Positions 38,154 to 45,909 of a stretch of DNA of 64,000 bases are shown here, one piece after another. Both the position numbers and the translations under genes were made by a program. The DNA lies in assembly GCA_029203165.1 (NCBI GenBank), contig CP119308.1:930001-994000 (forward strand). Reading direction: 5' to 3'. The DNA comes from Candidatus Microbacterium colombiense. GTDB taxonomy: Bacteria > Actinomycetota > Actinomycetes > Actinomycetales > Microbacteriaceae. The stretch's first letter is position 1; every line of letters begins with the position of its first letter. The notes under the pieces were generated by a model, which saw nothing but the letters and a program-made list of their open reading frames with translations, was not told where the DNA came from and searched no databases.

Positions 38154-39097
38154 GCCTGACCACCCGCCTCTCGACCCGCGCCGCGGAGAAGGCGGCCGAG
38201 AAGGCCGTCGACCGCGTCGGGGACCGCACGGTCATCTCCGACTCCGAGCGTCGGCGCCCCGGCATCCGGATCGGCATGTCGCTCACGCACGTCTTCCTGC
38301 TGGTCGGGTTGGTCGTGGCGGGTCTCGGTCCCATCCTGTGGCTCGCGAAGTCGGCCGTGACGCCCACGCAGGACACCCTGCAACAGCCGTTCGCGCTGTG
38401 GCCGAACGGCATCGACTGGGAGAACCTGTCGACCGCGTGGAACGACATCCACATCGACCAGTACTTCCTGAACACCGTGGTGATCGCGCTGGGAGCCTGG
38501 TTCGTGCAGCTGTTCATCGCGACGACCGCCGGATATGCCCTGTCGGTGCTGCGGCCCGCCTATGCGCCGGTGCTCAATGCGCTGGTGCTAGCGACGCTGT
38601 TCATCCCGGGGATCGTGCTGTTGGTGCCGCTGTACCTGACGATCGTGAATCCGCCGCTGCTGGGGGAGGTGAATCTGCTCAACAACTACCTCGCGGTCTG
38701 GTTGCCGATGGGCGCTAACGCCTTCAACATCCTGTTGGTGAAGCGGTTCTTCGACAGCCTGCCGCGTGAGGTGTTCGAGGCCGCGCGCACCGACGGGGCG
38801 GGTCCTTTCCGGCTGTTCTGGTCGATCGTGCTGCCGATGTCGAAGCCGATCCTCGGCGTGGTCTCGGTGTTCGCGATCATCGCGGCGTGGAAGGACTACC
38901 TGTGGCCCATGCTGGTGCTGCCCGACCCTGCGGTGCAGCCGCTGTCAGTGCGGTTGCCCGCGGTGCAGTCCCAGACCGAGCTCGACGTGTTCCTCGCGGC
39001 GCTCGCGATCGCGACGCTCATCCCGATCGCGATGTTCCTGATCTTCCAGTCCGTGTTCCTGCGCTCGGCAGGGCTCGGCGGTGCGGTGAAGGGCTAG
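38150..39097 (+). CDS. carbohydrate ABC transporter permease (MalG type)
   Basis: A 315-residue permease with six predicted helices after an unusually long charged N-terminal tail (about 40 residues, AAEKAAEKAVDR). The EAA loop is EVFEAARTDGAGPFRLFWSI. GTG 38150 overlaps the upstream stop. Last gene of the maltose-type operon, immediately followed by the CGAGACCCCCGC repeat cluster that ends transcription. Confidence 0.92.
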   Translation: MSLTTRLSTRAAEKAAEKAVDRVGDRTVISDSERRRPGIRIGMSLTHVFLLVGLVVAGLGPILWLAKSAVTPTQDTLQQPFALWPNGIDWENLSTAWNDIHIDQYFLNTVVIALGAWFVQLFIATTAGYALSVLRPAYAPVLNALVLATLFIPGIVLLVPLYLTIVNPPLLGEVNLLNNYLAVWLPMGANAFNILLVKRFFDSLPREVFEAARTDGAGPFRLFWSIVLPMSKPILGVVSVFAIIAAWKDYLWPMLVLPDPAVQPLSVRLPAVQSQTELDVFLAALAIATLIPIAMFLIFQSVFLRSAGLGGAVKG

Positions 39098-39098
39098 C

Positions 39099-39161
39099 GC
39101 CGAGACCCCCGCTGCGTGCCGAGACCCCCGCTGTGCTGCGCGACTACGCGGGGGTCTCGGC
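39099..39161. repeat. CGAGACCCCCGC repeat cluster, acting as a convergent terminator
   Basis: GCCGAGACCCCCGCT occurs directly at 39099-39113 and 39118-39132, and its inverted form GCGGGGGTCTCGGC at 39148-39161. Copies two and three form a 14-bp perfect stem with a 16-base loop between convergent genes. The stem contains the stop codon and last codons of the TetR gene. The same repeat reappears at 42168-42247. Confidence 0.85.
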
Positions 39162-39743
39162 GCTCGCCGGGGGTGTCGGCGTGTGGAGCGCGCCGATCAG
39201 CGCCTCCATGATTCCGGGCATGTCGACGGTGGGGTCGATCATCCATTGCAACTGCAGCCCGTCGGATGCAGCCTGGATCACGCGGGCGAGGGTGTCGGGG
39301 TCGAGCGGCAGGCGCTGGAAGCCCGGAGCGCCGAAGCTCTCGGTGAAGGTCTCCCGCAGGCGTTCGCTCCGGTCGAGGAAATACTGGTGCGCCGGATGCT
39401 CGGGGTCGGCCGCATCGACCGAGAGGCGCGAGAACAGCGCGACCAGTCCGGGTACCTCGGTGTTGTGTCGGATGACGTCGATGAACCCGGCGATCGCCTC
39501 GTTTGCATCGACGAAGGAGGGATCCATCCCGTCGCGCTGGTCGCGTTTGCGGAGCACCTCGGTGAACAGCTCCTCCTTGGAGCCGAAGTAGTGCAGCAGT
39601 GCGGCGGGTGTCACGCCGACGACCTCGGCGATCTCCTTGAGGGAGGCGTTCTGATACCCCTTGCGTCCGATCACGTCGAGCGCGCTCTCGAGGATCTCCT
39701 CGCGTCTCGCGACGCCTTTCGCGTAAGAACCCCGTCGTGCCAT
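39144..39743 (-). CDS. TetR family transcriptional regulator
   Basis: A 199-residue repressor with the N-terminal helix-turn-helix (ILESALDVIGRKGYQNASLKEIAEVVGVTPAALLHYFGSKEELF spans about residues 16-60) and a helical ligand domain. It is divergent from the GH3 beta-glucosidase gene and probably controls it. The C-terminus (SAETPA) is written by the repeat that forms the terminator. TACTCT lies exactly six bases before ATG 39743 (complement of 39750-39755), so it is probably leaderless. It resembles the second TetR at 53648 throughout its length. Confidence 0.9.
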   Translation of the reverse strand: MARRGSYAKGVARREEILESALDVIGRKGYQNASLKEIAEVVGVTPAALLHYFGSKEELFTEVLRKRDQRDGMDPSFVDANEAIAGFIDVIRHNTEVPGLVALFSRLSVDAADPEHPAHQYFLDRSERLRETFTESFGAPGFQRLPLDPDTLARVIQAASDGLQLQWMIDPTVDMPGIMEALIGALHTPTPPASAETPA

Positions 39744-39769
39744 GACTCGAGAGTAATCCTGAACAACGT

Positions 39770-39798
39770 TTGAAATCTAATACTGAAGGACATATAGT
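39770..39798 (+). promoter_or_regulatory. GH3 beta-glucosidase promoter
   Basis: TTGAAA (39770-39775) and TATAGT (39793-39798) are exactly 17 bases apart, the best sigma-70-type match in the window. The region is notably AT-rich for this genome. The divergent TetR gene starts only 27 bases from the -35, so the regulator probably acts here. Confidence 0.75.
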
Positions 39799-39837
39799 TT
39801 TCGCAGAGACACCGCCGTCGTCCGCGAAAGGACCACC

Positions 39838-42126
39838 ATGACCGACCTCTCGGCATCCGATCTGACACTCGAGGAGAAGGCGTCGCTCACCAGCGGCGCG
39901 GACTTCTGGACCACCAAGGCCGTCGATCGGGCGGGCATCCCGTCGATCATGATGACCGACGGGCCGCACGGGCTCCGCAAGCAGGCGGGCGGCACCGACC
40001 ACCTCGGTCTCGCCAGCAGTGTGCAGGCGACCTGCTTCCCTCCCGCGGTCGGGATCGGGTCGTCGTTCGACCCCGAGATCATCGAGCGCGTCGGTGCGGC
40101 GATCGGCGTGGAGGCCGCGATCGAGCATGTCGCGGTGGTGCTCGGACCGGGCATCAACATCAAGCGCTCGCCGCTCTGCGGACGCAACTTCGAGTACTTC
40201 TCGGAAGACCCGATCGTGTCGGGTGTGCTGGGCGCGGCATCGGTGCGCGGCGTGCAGTCGCAGGGCGTGGGAACGTCGCTCAAGCACTTCGCGGCGAACA
40301 ACCAGGAGTTCGACCGCATGCGCGCGAGCTCCGACGTCGACCCCCGCCCGCTGCGTGAGATCTACCTGCGCGGCTTCGAGCGCGTCGTCAAGGATGCCTC
40401 GCCGTGGACGGTGATGTGCTCGTACAACAAGCTCAACGGCGTGTGGACCTCGGAGGACCCGTGGCTGCTCACCCGCGTGCTGCGCGACGACTGGGGCTTC
40501 GACGGGCTCGTCGTCTCGGACTGGGGTGCCGTGAACGACCGCGTCGCCGGTGTCGCCGCCGGGCTCGATCTCGAGATGCCCGCCTCGGGCGGACGCACCG
40601 ATGCCCAGTTGGTGGATGCCGTGCGCGCGGGGACCCTCGCGGAGTCGGTGCTCGACACCGCGGCCGCGCGCGCGATCGACCTCGTGCGTAAGGCTCAGTC
40701 GCGCCCCGCGGTCGCCGGGCCGCTCGACGTCGACGCGCACCACGCACTGGCTCGTGAGGCGGCCAGCCGCTCGATCGTGCTGTTGAAGAACGACGGCGCC
40801 GTGCTGCCCCTCGCCGCCACGCAGAAGATCGCGGTGATCGGGGCGTTCGCCGCCGAGCCGCGATTCCAGGGCGCCGGCTCGTCACTGATCAACCCGACGC
40901 GCGTCGACACCGCGCTCGACGAGCTGCGTGCGGTCGGCGGCGACAACGTCACCTACGCCGCGGGGTTCGCGGTCACCGGTGGCGCTGTCGCGGCATCCGG
41001 CCGCAGTGCCGATGACCTGCGCGACGAGGCCGTCGCGGTGGCTGCCGCCGCCGAGGTCGCGGTCGTGCTGGTGGGACTGCCTGCCGCCGAGGAGTCGGAG
41101 GGCTTCGACCGCGACCACATCGACCTTCCCGCCGAGCAGCTCGCGCTGCTGGATGCCGTGGTCGCGGCCAACCCGCGCACCGTGGTCGTGCTCTCCAACG
41201 GGGGCGTGGTCGCGCTGCCGTTCGCCGACCGGGTTCCCGCGATCGTCGAGACGTGGTTGCTCGGACAGGCCGGGGGCGGTGCCGTCGCCGATGTGCTCTA
41301 CGGCGTCGTGAACCCCTCGGGCAAGCTCACCGAGACCGTGCCGGTGCGGCTCGAGGACAACCCCTCGTTCGGCAACTTCCCCGGCGAGTTCGGGCACGTG
41401 CGCTACGGCGAAGGCGTGCTCGTCGGCTACCGCTGGTACGACGCGAAGGGACTCGCGGTCACCTATCCGTTCGGGCACGGCCTGTCATACACGACGTTCG
41501 AGTACGGCGCGGCATCCGCCTCGGTCTCGGCGGACGGCGACATCGTCGTGACGCTCGACCTGACGAACACCGGTGACCGTGACGGTCGCGAGGTCGTGCA
41601 GGTCTACGTGGCCCCGGCGACGTCGATCGTGCAGCGCGCCCCGCGTGAGCTCAAGGCGTTCTCGTCGGTCGCGCTCGCCGCGGGGGAGACCCGCACGGTC
41701 GAGCTGGTCGTGCGGCGCGAAGACCTGGCGTACTGGGATGTGCGCGTCGACCGCTGGGTCGTCGAGGGTGGCGACTACACCGTCGAGGTCGCCGCGTCGA
41801 GCCGTGACATCCGTTCCTCCGCGGTTGTCGCGGTGGAGGGCGACGAGGTGCGACAGGACCTGACGATGAACTCCTCGGTGGGCGATGTGCTCGCCCACCC
41901 CGTCGCCGGACCCATCGTGATGGGCGCGCTCGGCGGCTTCATGAGCGAACTGAACGGGGCCGACTCGTCGGCGGCATCCATGATCCCGAACGACGAGGCG
42001 ATGCAGAAGATGATGGCGTCGTTCCCGATCGGTCGCCTGGTCGGATTCCCCGGCGTGGCCGTGACCTACGAGCAGGTCGAGCAGCTGATCGCGGCCGCGA
42101 ACGCGGGAGTGGTTCCCGCCCTGTAG
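39838..42126 (+). CDS. GH3 beta-glucosidase
   Basis: A 762-residue family 3 glycoside hydrolase that removes terminal glucose (or a related sugar) from beta-glucosides. The N-terminal barrel carries the nucleophile Asp228 in VVSDWGAV and the substrate-binding KHFAANNQE; the second alpha/beta domain follows, then a fibronectin III-like domain (EVVQVYVAP, ELKAFSSVAL) and an extra helical tail of about 85 residues. No signal peptide, so cytoplasmic. AAAGGA precedes the ATG; the promoter is at 39770-39798. The exact substrate is unknown. Confidence 0.94.
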   Translation: MTDLSASDLTLEEKASLTSGADFWTTKAVDRAGIPSIMMTDGPHGLRKQAGGTDHLGLASSVQATCFPPAVGIGSSFDPEIIERVGAAIGVEAAIEHVAVVLGPGINIKRSPLCGRNFEYFSEDPIVSGVLGAASVRGVQSQGVGTSLKHFAANNQEFDRMRASSDVDPRPLREIYLRGFERVVKDASPWTVMCSYNKLNGVWTSEDPWLLTRVLRDDWGFDGLVVSDWGAVNDRVAGVAAGLDLEMPASGGRTDAQLVDAVRAGTLAESVLDTAAARAIDLVRKAQSRPAVAGPLDVDAHHALAREAASRSIVLLKNDGAVLPLAATQKIAVIGAFAAEPRFQGAGSSLINPTRVDTALDELRAVGGDNVTYAAGFAVTGGAVAASGRSADDLRDEAVAVAAAAEVAVVLVGLPAAEESEGFDRDHIDLPAEQLALLDAVVAANPRTVVVLSNGGVVALPFADRVPAIVETWLLGQAGGGAVADVLYGVVNPSGKLTETVPVRLEDNPSFGNFPGEFGHVRYGEGVLVGYRWYDAKGLAVTYPFGHGLSYTTFEYGAASASVSADGDIVVTLDLTNTGDRDGREVVQVYVAPATSIVQRAPRELKAFSSVALAAGETRTVELVVRREDLAYWDVRVDRWVVEGGDYTVEVAASSRDIRSSAVVAVEGDEVRQDLTMNSSVGDVLAHPVAGPIVMGALGGFMSELNGADSSAASMIPNDEAMQKMMASFPIGRLVGFPGVAVTYEQVEQLIAAANAGVVPAL

Positions 42127-42127
42127 C

Positions 42128-42147
42128 GGGGGGGGGGGGGGGGGGGG
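42128..42147. repeat. homopolymer of 20 G
   Basis: Twenty consecutive G bases start two bases after the stop codon of the GH3 gene. It is the only such run in the window. It could form a G-quadruplex on the coding strand; its true length is uncertain because such runs are hard to sequence. Confidence 0.85.
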
Positions 42148-42167
42148 CGATCTCGGCCGATCATCGT

Positions 42168-42247
42168 CGAGACCCCCGCCGGTTGCCGAAACCCCTGCTG
42201 GCAGACGTCGCTCAGCGGGGGCGCCGATGCTCAGCGGGGGTCTCGGC
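42168..42247. repeat. second CGAGACCCCCGC repeat cluster
   Basis: CGAGACCCCCGC at 42168-42179 and AGCGGGGGTCTCGGC at 42233-42247 form the outer stem; two decayed copies lie inside (GCCGAAACCCCTGCT at 42185-42199 and AGCGGGGGCGCCGAT at about 42213-42227), able to form an inner stem. It lies between convergent GH3 and rhaB genes and is probably a terminator, built from the same unit as 39099-39161. Confidence 0.8.
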
Positions 42248-42277
42248 TGATCGTCACGGCGTGCGGGGCGCGATCAG

Positions 42278-43693
42278 TCAGCGCGCGAGTGCGGGGGTGA
42301 AGCGCTCGGGCTCGTGGGTCGCCGTGACCAGGGCGCGCAGCTCCTCGAGCGATGAGGGCACGGCGCGGAGGGCTCGGGCCTGCACGAGGACGTTCCCCAG
42401 CGCGGTGGCCTCGACAGGGCCGGCGAGCACGGGAAGACCCGTGCGGTCGGCGGTGGCCTGGCACAGCAGCCGGTTCAGCGACCCTCCGCCCACGATGTGC
42501 ACGACGTCGAGCGTGCGTCCGGAGAGTGCGGATGCCGTGCGCACGGCATCCGCGAACGCAGCGGCGATCGACTCGACGATCATGCGGGCGAAGGCCGCCC
42601 GATCTACGGGTGCCTCCTCGCCCCGTGAGCGGACGAGTGCGCTGATGCGCGCGGGCATGTCGCCCGGCGCGGAGAGCGAGGGATCGTTCGCATCGAACAC
42701 CGGCACGACGGTGACGACGGTGGATGCCGCGGCGAGCAGCGTGGCCAGATCGATCGTCGACCCGTCCTCCGCCTCCCAGACCCGCACGGTCTCGCTGAGC
42801 AGCCAGAGCCCGGTGACGTTGTGCAGGAACCGGTAGCGCCGGTCGACGCCGAGCTCATGCGTGAAGTTGGCGTCGCGCGCGGCATCCGTCAGCACGGGGT
42901 CGGTGAGTTCGATGCCGACCAGGCCCCAGGTGCCGCAGGAGATGTAGGCCGAGTACGCCGTCGAGAGGGGGGCGGCGACCACTGCGGATGCCGTGTCGTG
43001 CGAGCCGACGGCGATCACCGGCAGATCCTTGCCGATGCGTGCGGCGAGCTCGGGGCGCAGGCGTCCGATGGTCGCGCCGGGGTCGATCAGCGGGGGCAGA
43101 ATCCGCATCGGGATGCCGAGGCGATCCGCCAACGCCGTGTCCCACTCGCCGTCGACCACGCCCAGCAGGCCGGTCGTCGAGGCGTTCGTGCGCTCGGCGA
43201 CGCGGGCGCCTGTGAGGAGGAACGCGAGCAGATCCGGCACGAGCAGGGCCGTGTCGGCATCCGCCAGCCGCGCGTCCACGCGGTACTGGTACAGCGTGTT
43301 GAACGGCAGGAACTGCAGTCCGTTGCGCGCGTAGAGCTCGGCGAAGGGCACGATCGTATGCACCTCGGTGACACCCCGCGCCGTGCGCTCGTCGCGGTAG
43401 TGGAACGGCGCGGCGAGCAGCTCGTCGTCGCGGAGGAGTCCGTAGTCGACCGCCCACGAGTCGATCCCGATGCTCTCGATGCCCGGCTCGCGGCGGACGG
43501 CTTCGGCGAGCCCGTCGAGCACGCGCCCGTACAACGCGCCGAAGTCCCAGTGCAGGCCGTCCTCGCGTTCGACCGGACCGTTCGGGAAGCGTGAGACGAG
43601 CTCGAGCTCCAGCATCCCGTCGCCGACGCGCCCGATCATGACGCGTCCACTGGTCGCGCCCAGGTCGACCGCGGCGACGGCGCGCACGGTCAT
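42278..43693 (-). CDS. rhaB: rhamnulokinase
   Basis: A 471-residue FGGY-family sugar kinase that phosphorylates L-rhamnulose to rhamnulose 1-phosphate. The N-terminal ATPase block VDLGATSGRVMIG, the GIDSWAVDYGLL motif with its aspartates, and VHIVGGGSLNRLLCQATAD near the C-terminus match RhaB. ATG 43693 is chosen at the family N-terminus; an in-frame ATG at 43741 would add 16 residues from the repeat region upstream. It is the last gene of the rhamnose operon, 115 bases after the aldolase gene. Confidence 0.94.
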   Translation of the reverse strand: MTVRAVAAVDLGATSGRVMIGRVGDGMLELELVSRFPNGPVEREDGLHWDFGALYGRVLDGLAEAVRREPGIESIGIDSWAVDYGLLRDDELLAAPFHYRDERTARGVTEVHTIVPFAELYARNGLQFLPFNTLYQYRVDARLADADTALLVPDLLAFLLTGARVAERTNASTTGLLGVVDGEWDTALADRLGIPMRILPPLIDPGATIGRLRPELAARIGKDLPVIAVGSHDTASAVVAAPLSTAYSAYISCGTWGLVGIELTDPVLTDAARDANFTHELGVDRRYRFLHNVTGLWLLSETVRVWEAEDGSTIDLATLLAAASTVVTVVPVFDANDPSLSAPGDMPARISALVRSRGEEAPVDRAAFARMIVESIAAAFADAVRTASALSGRTLDVVHIVGGGSLNRLLCQATADRTGLPVLAGPVEATALGNVLVQARALRAVPSSLEELRALVTATHEPERFTPALAR

Positions 43694-43713
43694 GCGCTCG
43701 CCGCGTCGCTCGT

Positions 43714-43791
43714 CGAGTGCACGGCATCCGTGCGAGTGCACGGGTTCGCGACGTCGGCGCGTCGTGCACTCGACAGCATCCCGTGCACTCG
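43714..43791. repeat. four copies of CGAGTGCACG between rhaD-type gene and rhaB
   Basis: CGAGTGCACG occurs at 43714-43723 and 43733-43742, and inverted (CGTGCACTCG) at 43763-43772 and 43782-43791. The two pairs can fold into nested or alternative hairpins inside the operon, between the aldolase and kinase genes. A role in mRNA processing, attenuation or as a repeat element is possible. Confidence 0.75.
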
Positions 43792-43808
43792 GCGGTAGTG
43801 GTTCACGG

Positions 43809-45845
43809 TCATCGCAGGAAGGCGGCGGCCACGCCGGAGTCGACGGGGATGTGCAGGCCGGTCGTGCGGCTGAGCTCGGGTCCGGTCAGCACGTACACGG
43901 CATCCGCCACGTTCTCGGGCACGACCTCGCGCTTGAGGATCGTGCGGTTGGCGTAGTACTGGCCGAGGTCCTCTTCGGCGACGCCGTAAGTCGCGGCGCG
44001 GTTCGCACCCCAGCCTGAGGCGAAGATGCCGGAGCCGCGCACGACGCCGTCGGGATTGATGCCGTTGACACGGATGCCGAACTCGCCGAGCTCGACCGCG
44101 AGCAGACGCACCTGGTGGGCCTGGTCGGCCTTGGTCGCGGAGTAGGCGATGTTGTTGGGGCCGGCGAAGACGGAGTTCTTCGACGAGATGTAGATGATGT
44201 CGCCGCCCAGCTTCTGGTCGATCAGCACGCGAGCCGCGGCTTTCGACACGAGGAACGAGCCCTTCGCCATGACGTCGTGCTGAAGATCCCAGTCCTTCTC
44301 GGTGGTCTCCAACAGCGGCTTCGACAGCGACAGCCCGGCGTTGTTGACGACGAGGTCGACGCCACCGAAGGCCAGCACCGCAGCGTTCAGCGCGGCCTGG
44401 ATGGCGTCGGCGTCGGCGACGTTCGCGGCGACTCCGATCGCGACGTCGGTGCCGCCGAGTTCTGCCGCTGCGGCCTGAGCCTTCTCGAGGTCGAGGTCGG
44501 CGATCACGACGCAGGCGCCTTCGGCCGCGAGACGCGTGGCGATGGCCTTGCCGATGCCGGAGGCGGCGCCGGTGACGAACGCGATGCGGCCCTGGTGCGA
44601 CTTCGGCTTCGGCATCCGCTGCAGCTTCGCCTCCTCCAGCGCCCAGTACTCGATGCGGAACTTCTCGGCGTCGGAGATGGGGGAGTAGGTGGACAGCGCC
44701 TCGGCGCCGCGCATCACATTGATCGCGTTGACGTAGAACTCACCGGCGACGCGGGCCGTCTGCTTGTTCGCACCGTACGAGAACATGCCGATGCCGGGCA
44801 CCAGCACGATGAGCGGGTCGGCGCCGCGGATCGCCGGGGAGTCGCTGGTGGCGTGCGCGTCGTAATAGGCCTGGTAGTCGGCGCGGTACCCGGCGTGCAG
44901 TTCGTGCAGCCGCGCGATCTGTTCCTCGGCGGTCGCGGTCGCGGGCAGGTCGAGGATGAGCGGCTTGACCTTGGTGCGCAGGAAGTGGTCGGGGCAGCTG
45001 GTGCCGAGAGCCGCGAGCTCGGGAGCACGCTCTGAGGCCAGGAAGTCGAGCACGACATCGGCGTCGGTGAAGTGGCCGATCTGCGGCCTGTCGGTCGATG
45101 CGATGCCACGGATCGTCCCGGCCAGGACGGCGGCACGCTCGCGGCGCTCGGCCTCAGGGAGCGCCTCGAAGCCGGTGCGCACGCCGCCGAAGGGAGCGGG
45201 CGTGCCGTTCGCCTCGATGTACGCGGCCGCGGTGTCGATGACCCACAGCGAGTTCGACTCGGACTCCTCCGACGTGTCGCCCCAGGCGGTGATGCCGTGT
45301 CCGCCGAGGATGCAACCGATCGCGGCGGGGTTCGCGGCCTTGATCGCCGCGATGTCGAGTCCGAGCTGGAAGCCGGGGCGGCGCCATGGCACCCACACGA
45401 CCTTCTCGCCGAAGATCTTCCCGGTCAACGCCTCTCCGTCCGCGGCGGTCGCGATCGCGATGCCGGAGTCGGGGTGCAGGTGGTCGACGTGCGCGGCATC
45501 CACGAGGCCGTGCATCGCGGTGTCGATCGAGGGCGCCGCCCCGCCCTTGCCGTGCAGGCAGTAGTCGAACGCCGCGACCATCTCGTCCTCGCGGTCGAGA
45601 CCCGGGTACACGTCGACGAGCGCGCGCATGCGGTCCAGGCGCAGTACCGCGAGGCCCTGCTCGGTCAGCGTGCCCAGGTCGCCGCCCGATCCCTTCACCC
45701 ACAGCAGCTCGACCGGCTGCCCGGTCACCGGATCGGTCTCGGTGCCCTTCGCGGAGGTGTTGCCGCCCGCGTAGTTGGTGTTCTTCGGGTCAGAGCCCAG
45801 GCGGTTGCTGTGCGCGATCAGGTCGGCGGCGGTCGGGTTCGTCAT
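43809..45845 (-). CDS. bifunctional rhamnulose-1-phosphate aldolase/short-chain dehydrogenase
   Basis: A 678-residue fusion of the type found in Bacillus and actinobacterial rhamnose operons. Residues 1 to about 400 are a class II aldolase domain (HLHPDSGIAIATA, then GGHGITAWGDT) that splits rhamnulose 1-phosphate into dihydroxyacetone phosphate and L-lactaldehyde. The C-terminal part is a short-chain dehydrogenase with TGAASGIG at 425-432 and the catalytic Tyr568/Lys572 (YSATK), which would oxidise lactaldehyde to lactate. Channelling of the toxic aldehyde is a plausible benefit of the fusion. Confidence 0.95.
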   Translation of the reverse strand: MTNPTAADLIAHSNRLGSDPKNTNYAGGNTSAKGTETDPVTGQPVELLWVKGSGGDLGTLTEQGLAVLRLDRMRALVDVYPGLDREDEMVAAFDYCLHGKGGAAPSIDTAMHGLVDAAHVDHLHPDSGIAIATAADGEALTGKIFGEKVVWVPWRRPGFQLGLDIAAIKAANPAAIGCILGGHGITAWGDTSEESESNSLWVIDTAAAYIEANGTPAPFGGVRTGFEALPEAERRERAAVLAGTIRGIASTDRPQIGHFTDADVVLDFLASERAPELAALGTSCPDHFLRTKVKPLILDLPATATAEEQIARLHELHAGYRADYQAYYDAHATSDSPAIRGADPLIVLVPGIGMFSYGANKQTARVAGEFYVNAINVMRGAEALSTYSPISDAEKFRIEYWALEEAKLQRMPKPKSHQGRIAFVTGAASGIGKAIATRLAAEGACVVIADLDLEKAQAAAAELGGTDVAIGVAANVADADAIQAALNAAVLAFGGVDLVVNNAGLSLSKPLLETTEKDWDLQHDVMAKGSFLVSKAAARVLIDQKLGGDIIYISSKNSVFAGPNNIAYSATKADQAHQVRLLAVELGEFGIRVNGINPDGVVRGSGIFASGWGANRAATYGVAEEDLGQYYANRTILKREVVPENVADAVYVLTGPELSRTTGLHIPVDSGVAAAFLR

Positions 45846-45909
45846 CAGAGTCGTGTCCTTGGTTCGAAAGTCGCGAGAGGCGTCGAGAGGTGTCGAAGAA
45901 GAGGCGCGC

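Noticed and set aside
39144..42126. TetR/GH3 unit as a transposon or insertion sequence
   Set aside because: No transposase, target-site duplication or long terminal repeats; the flanking repeats are short terminator-like stems.
43809..45845. Fusion of aldolase and dehydrogenase as a novel enzyme
   Set aside because: This bifunctional form is already known from rhamnose operons of Bacillus and actinobacteria.
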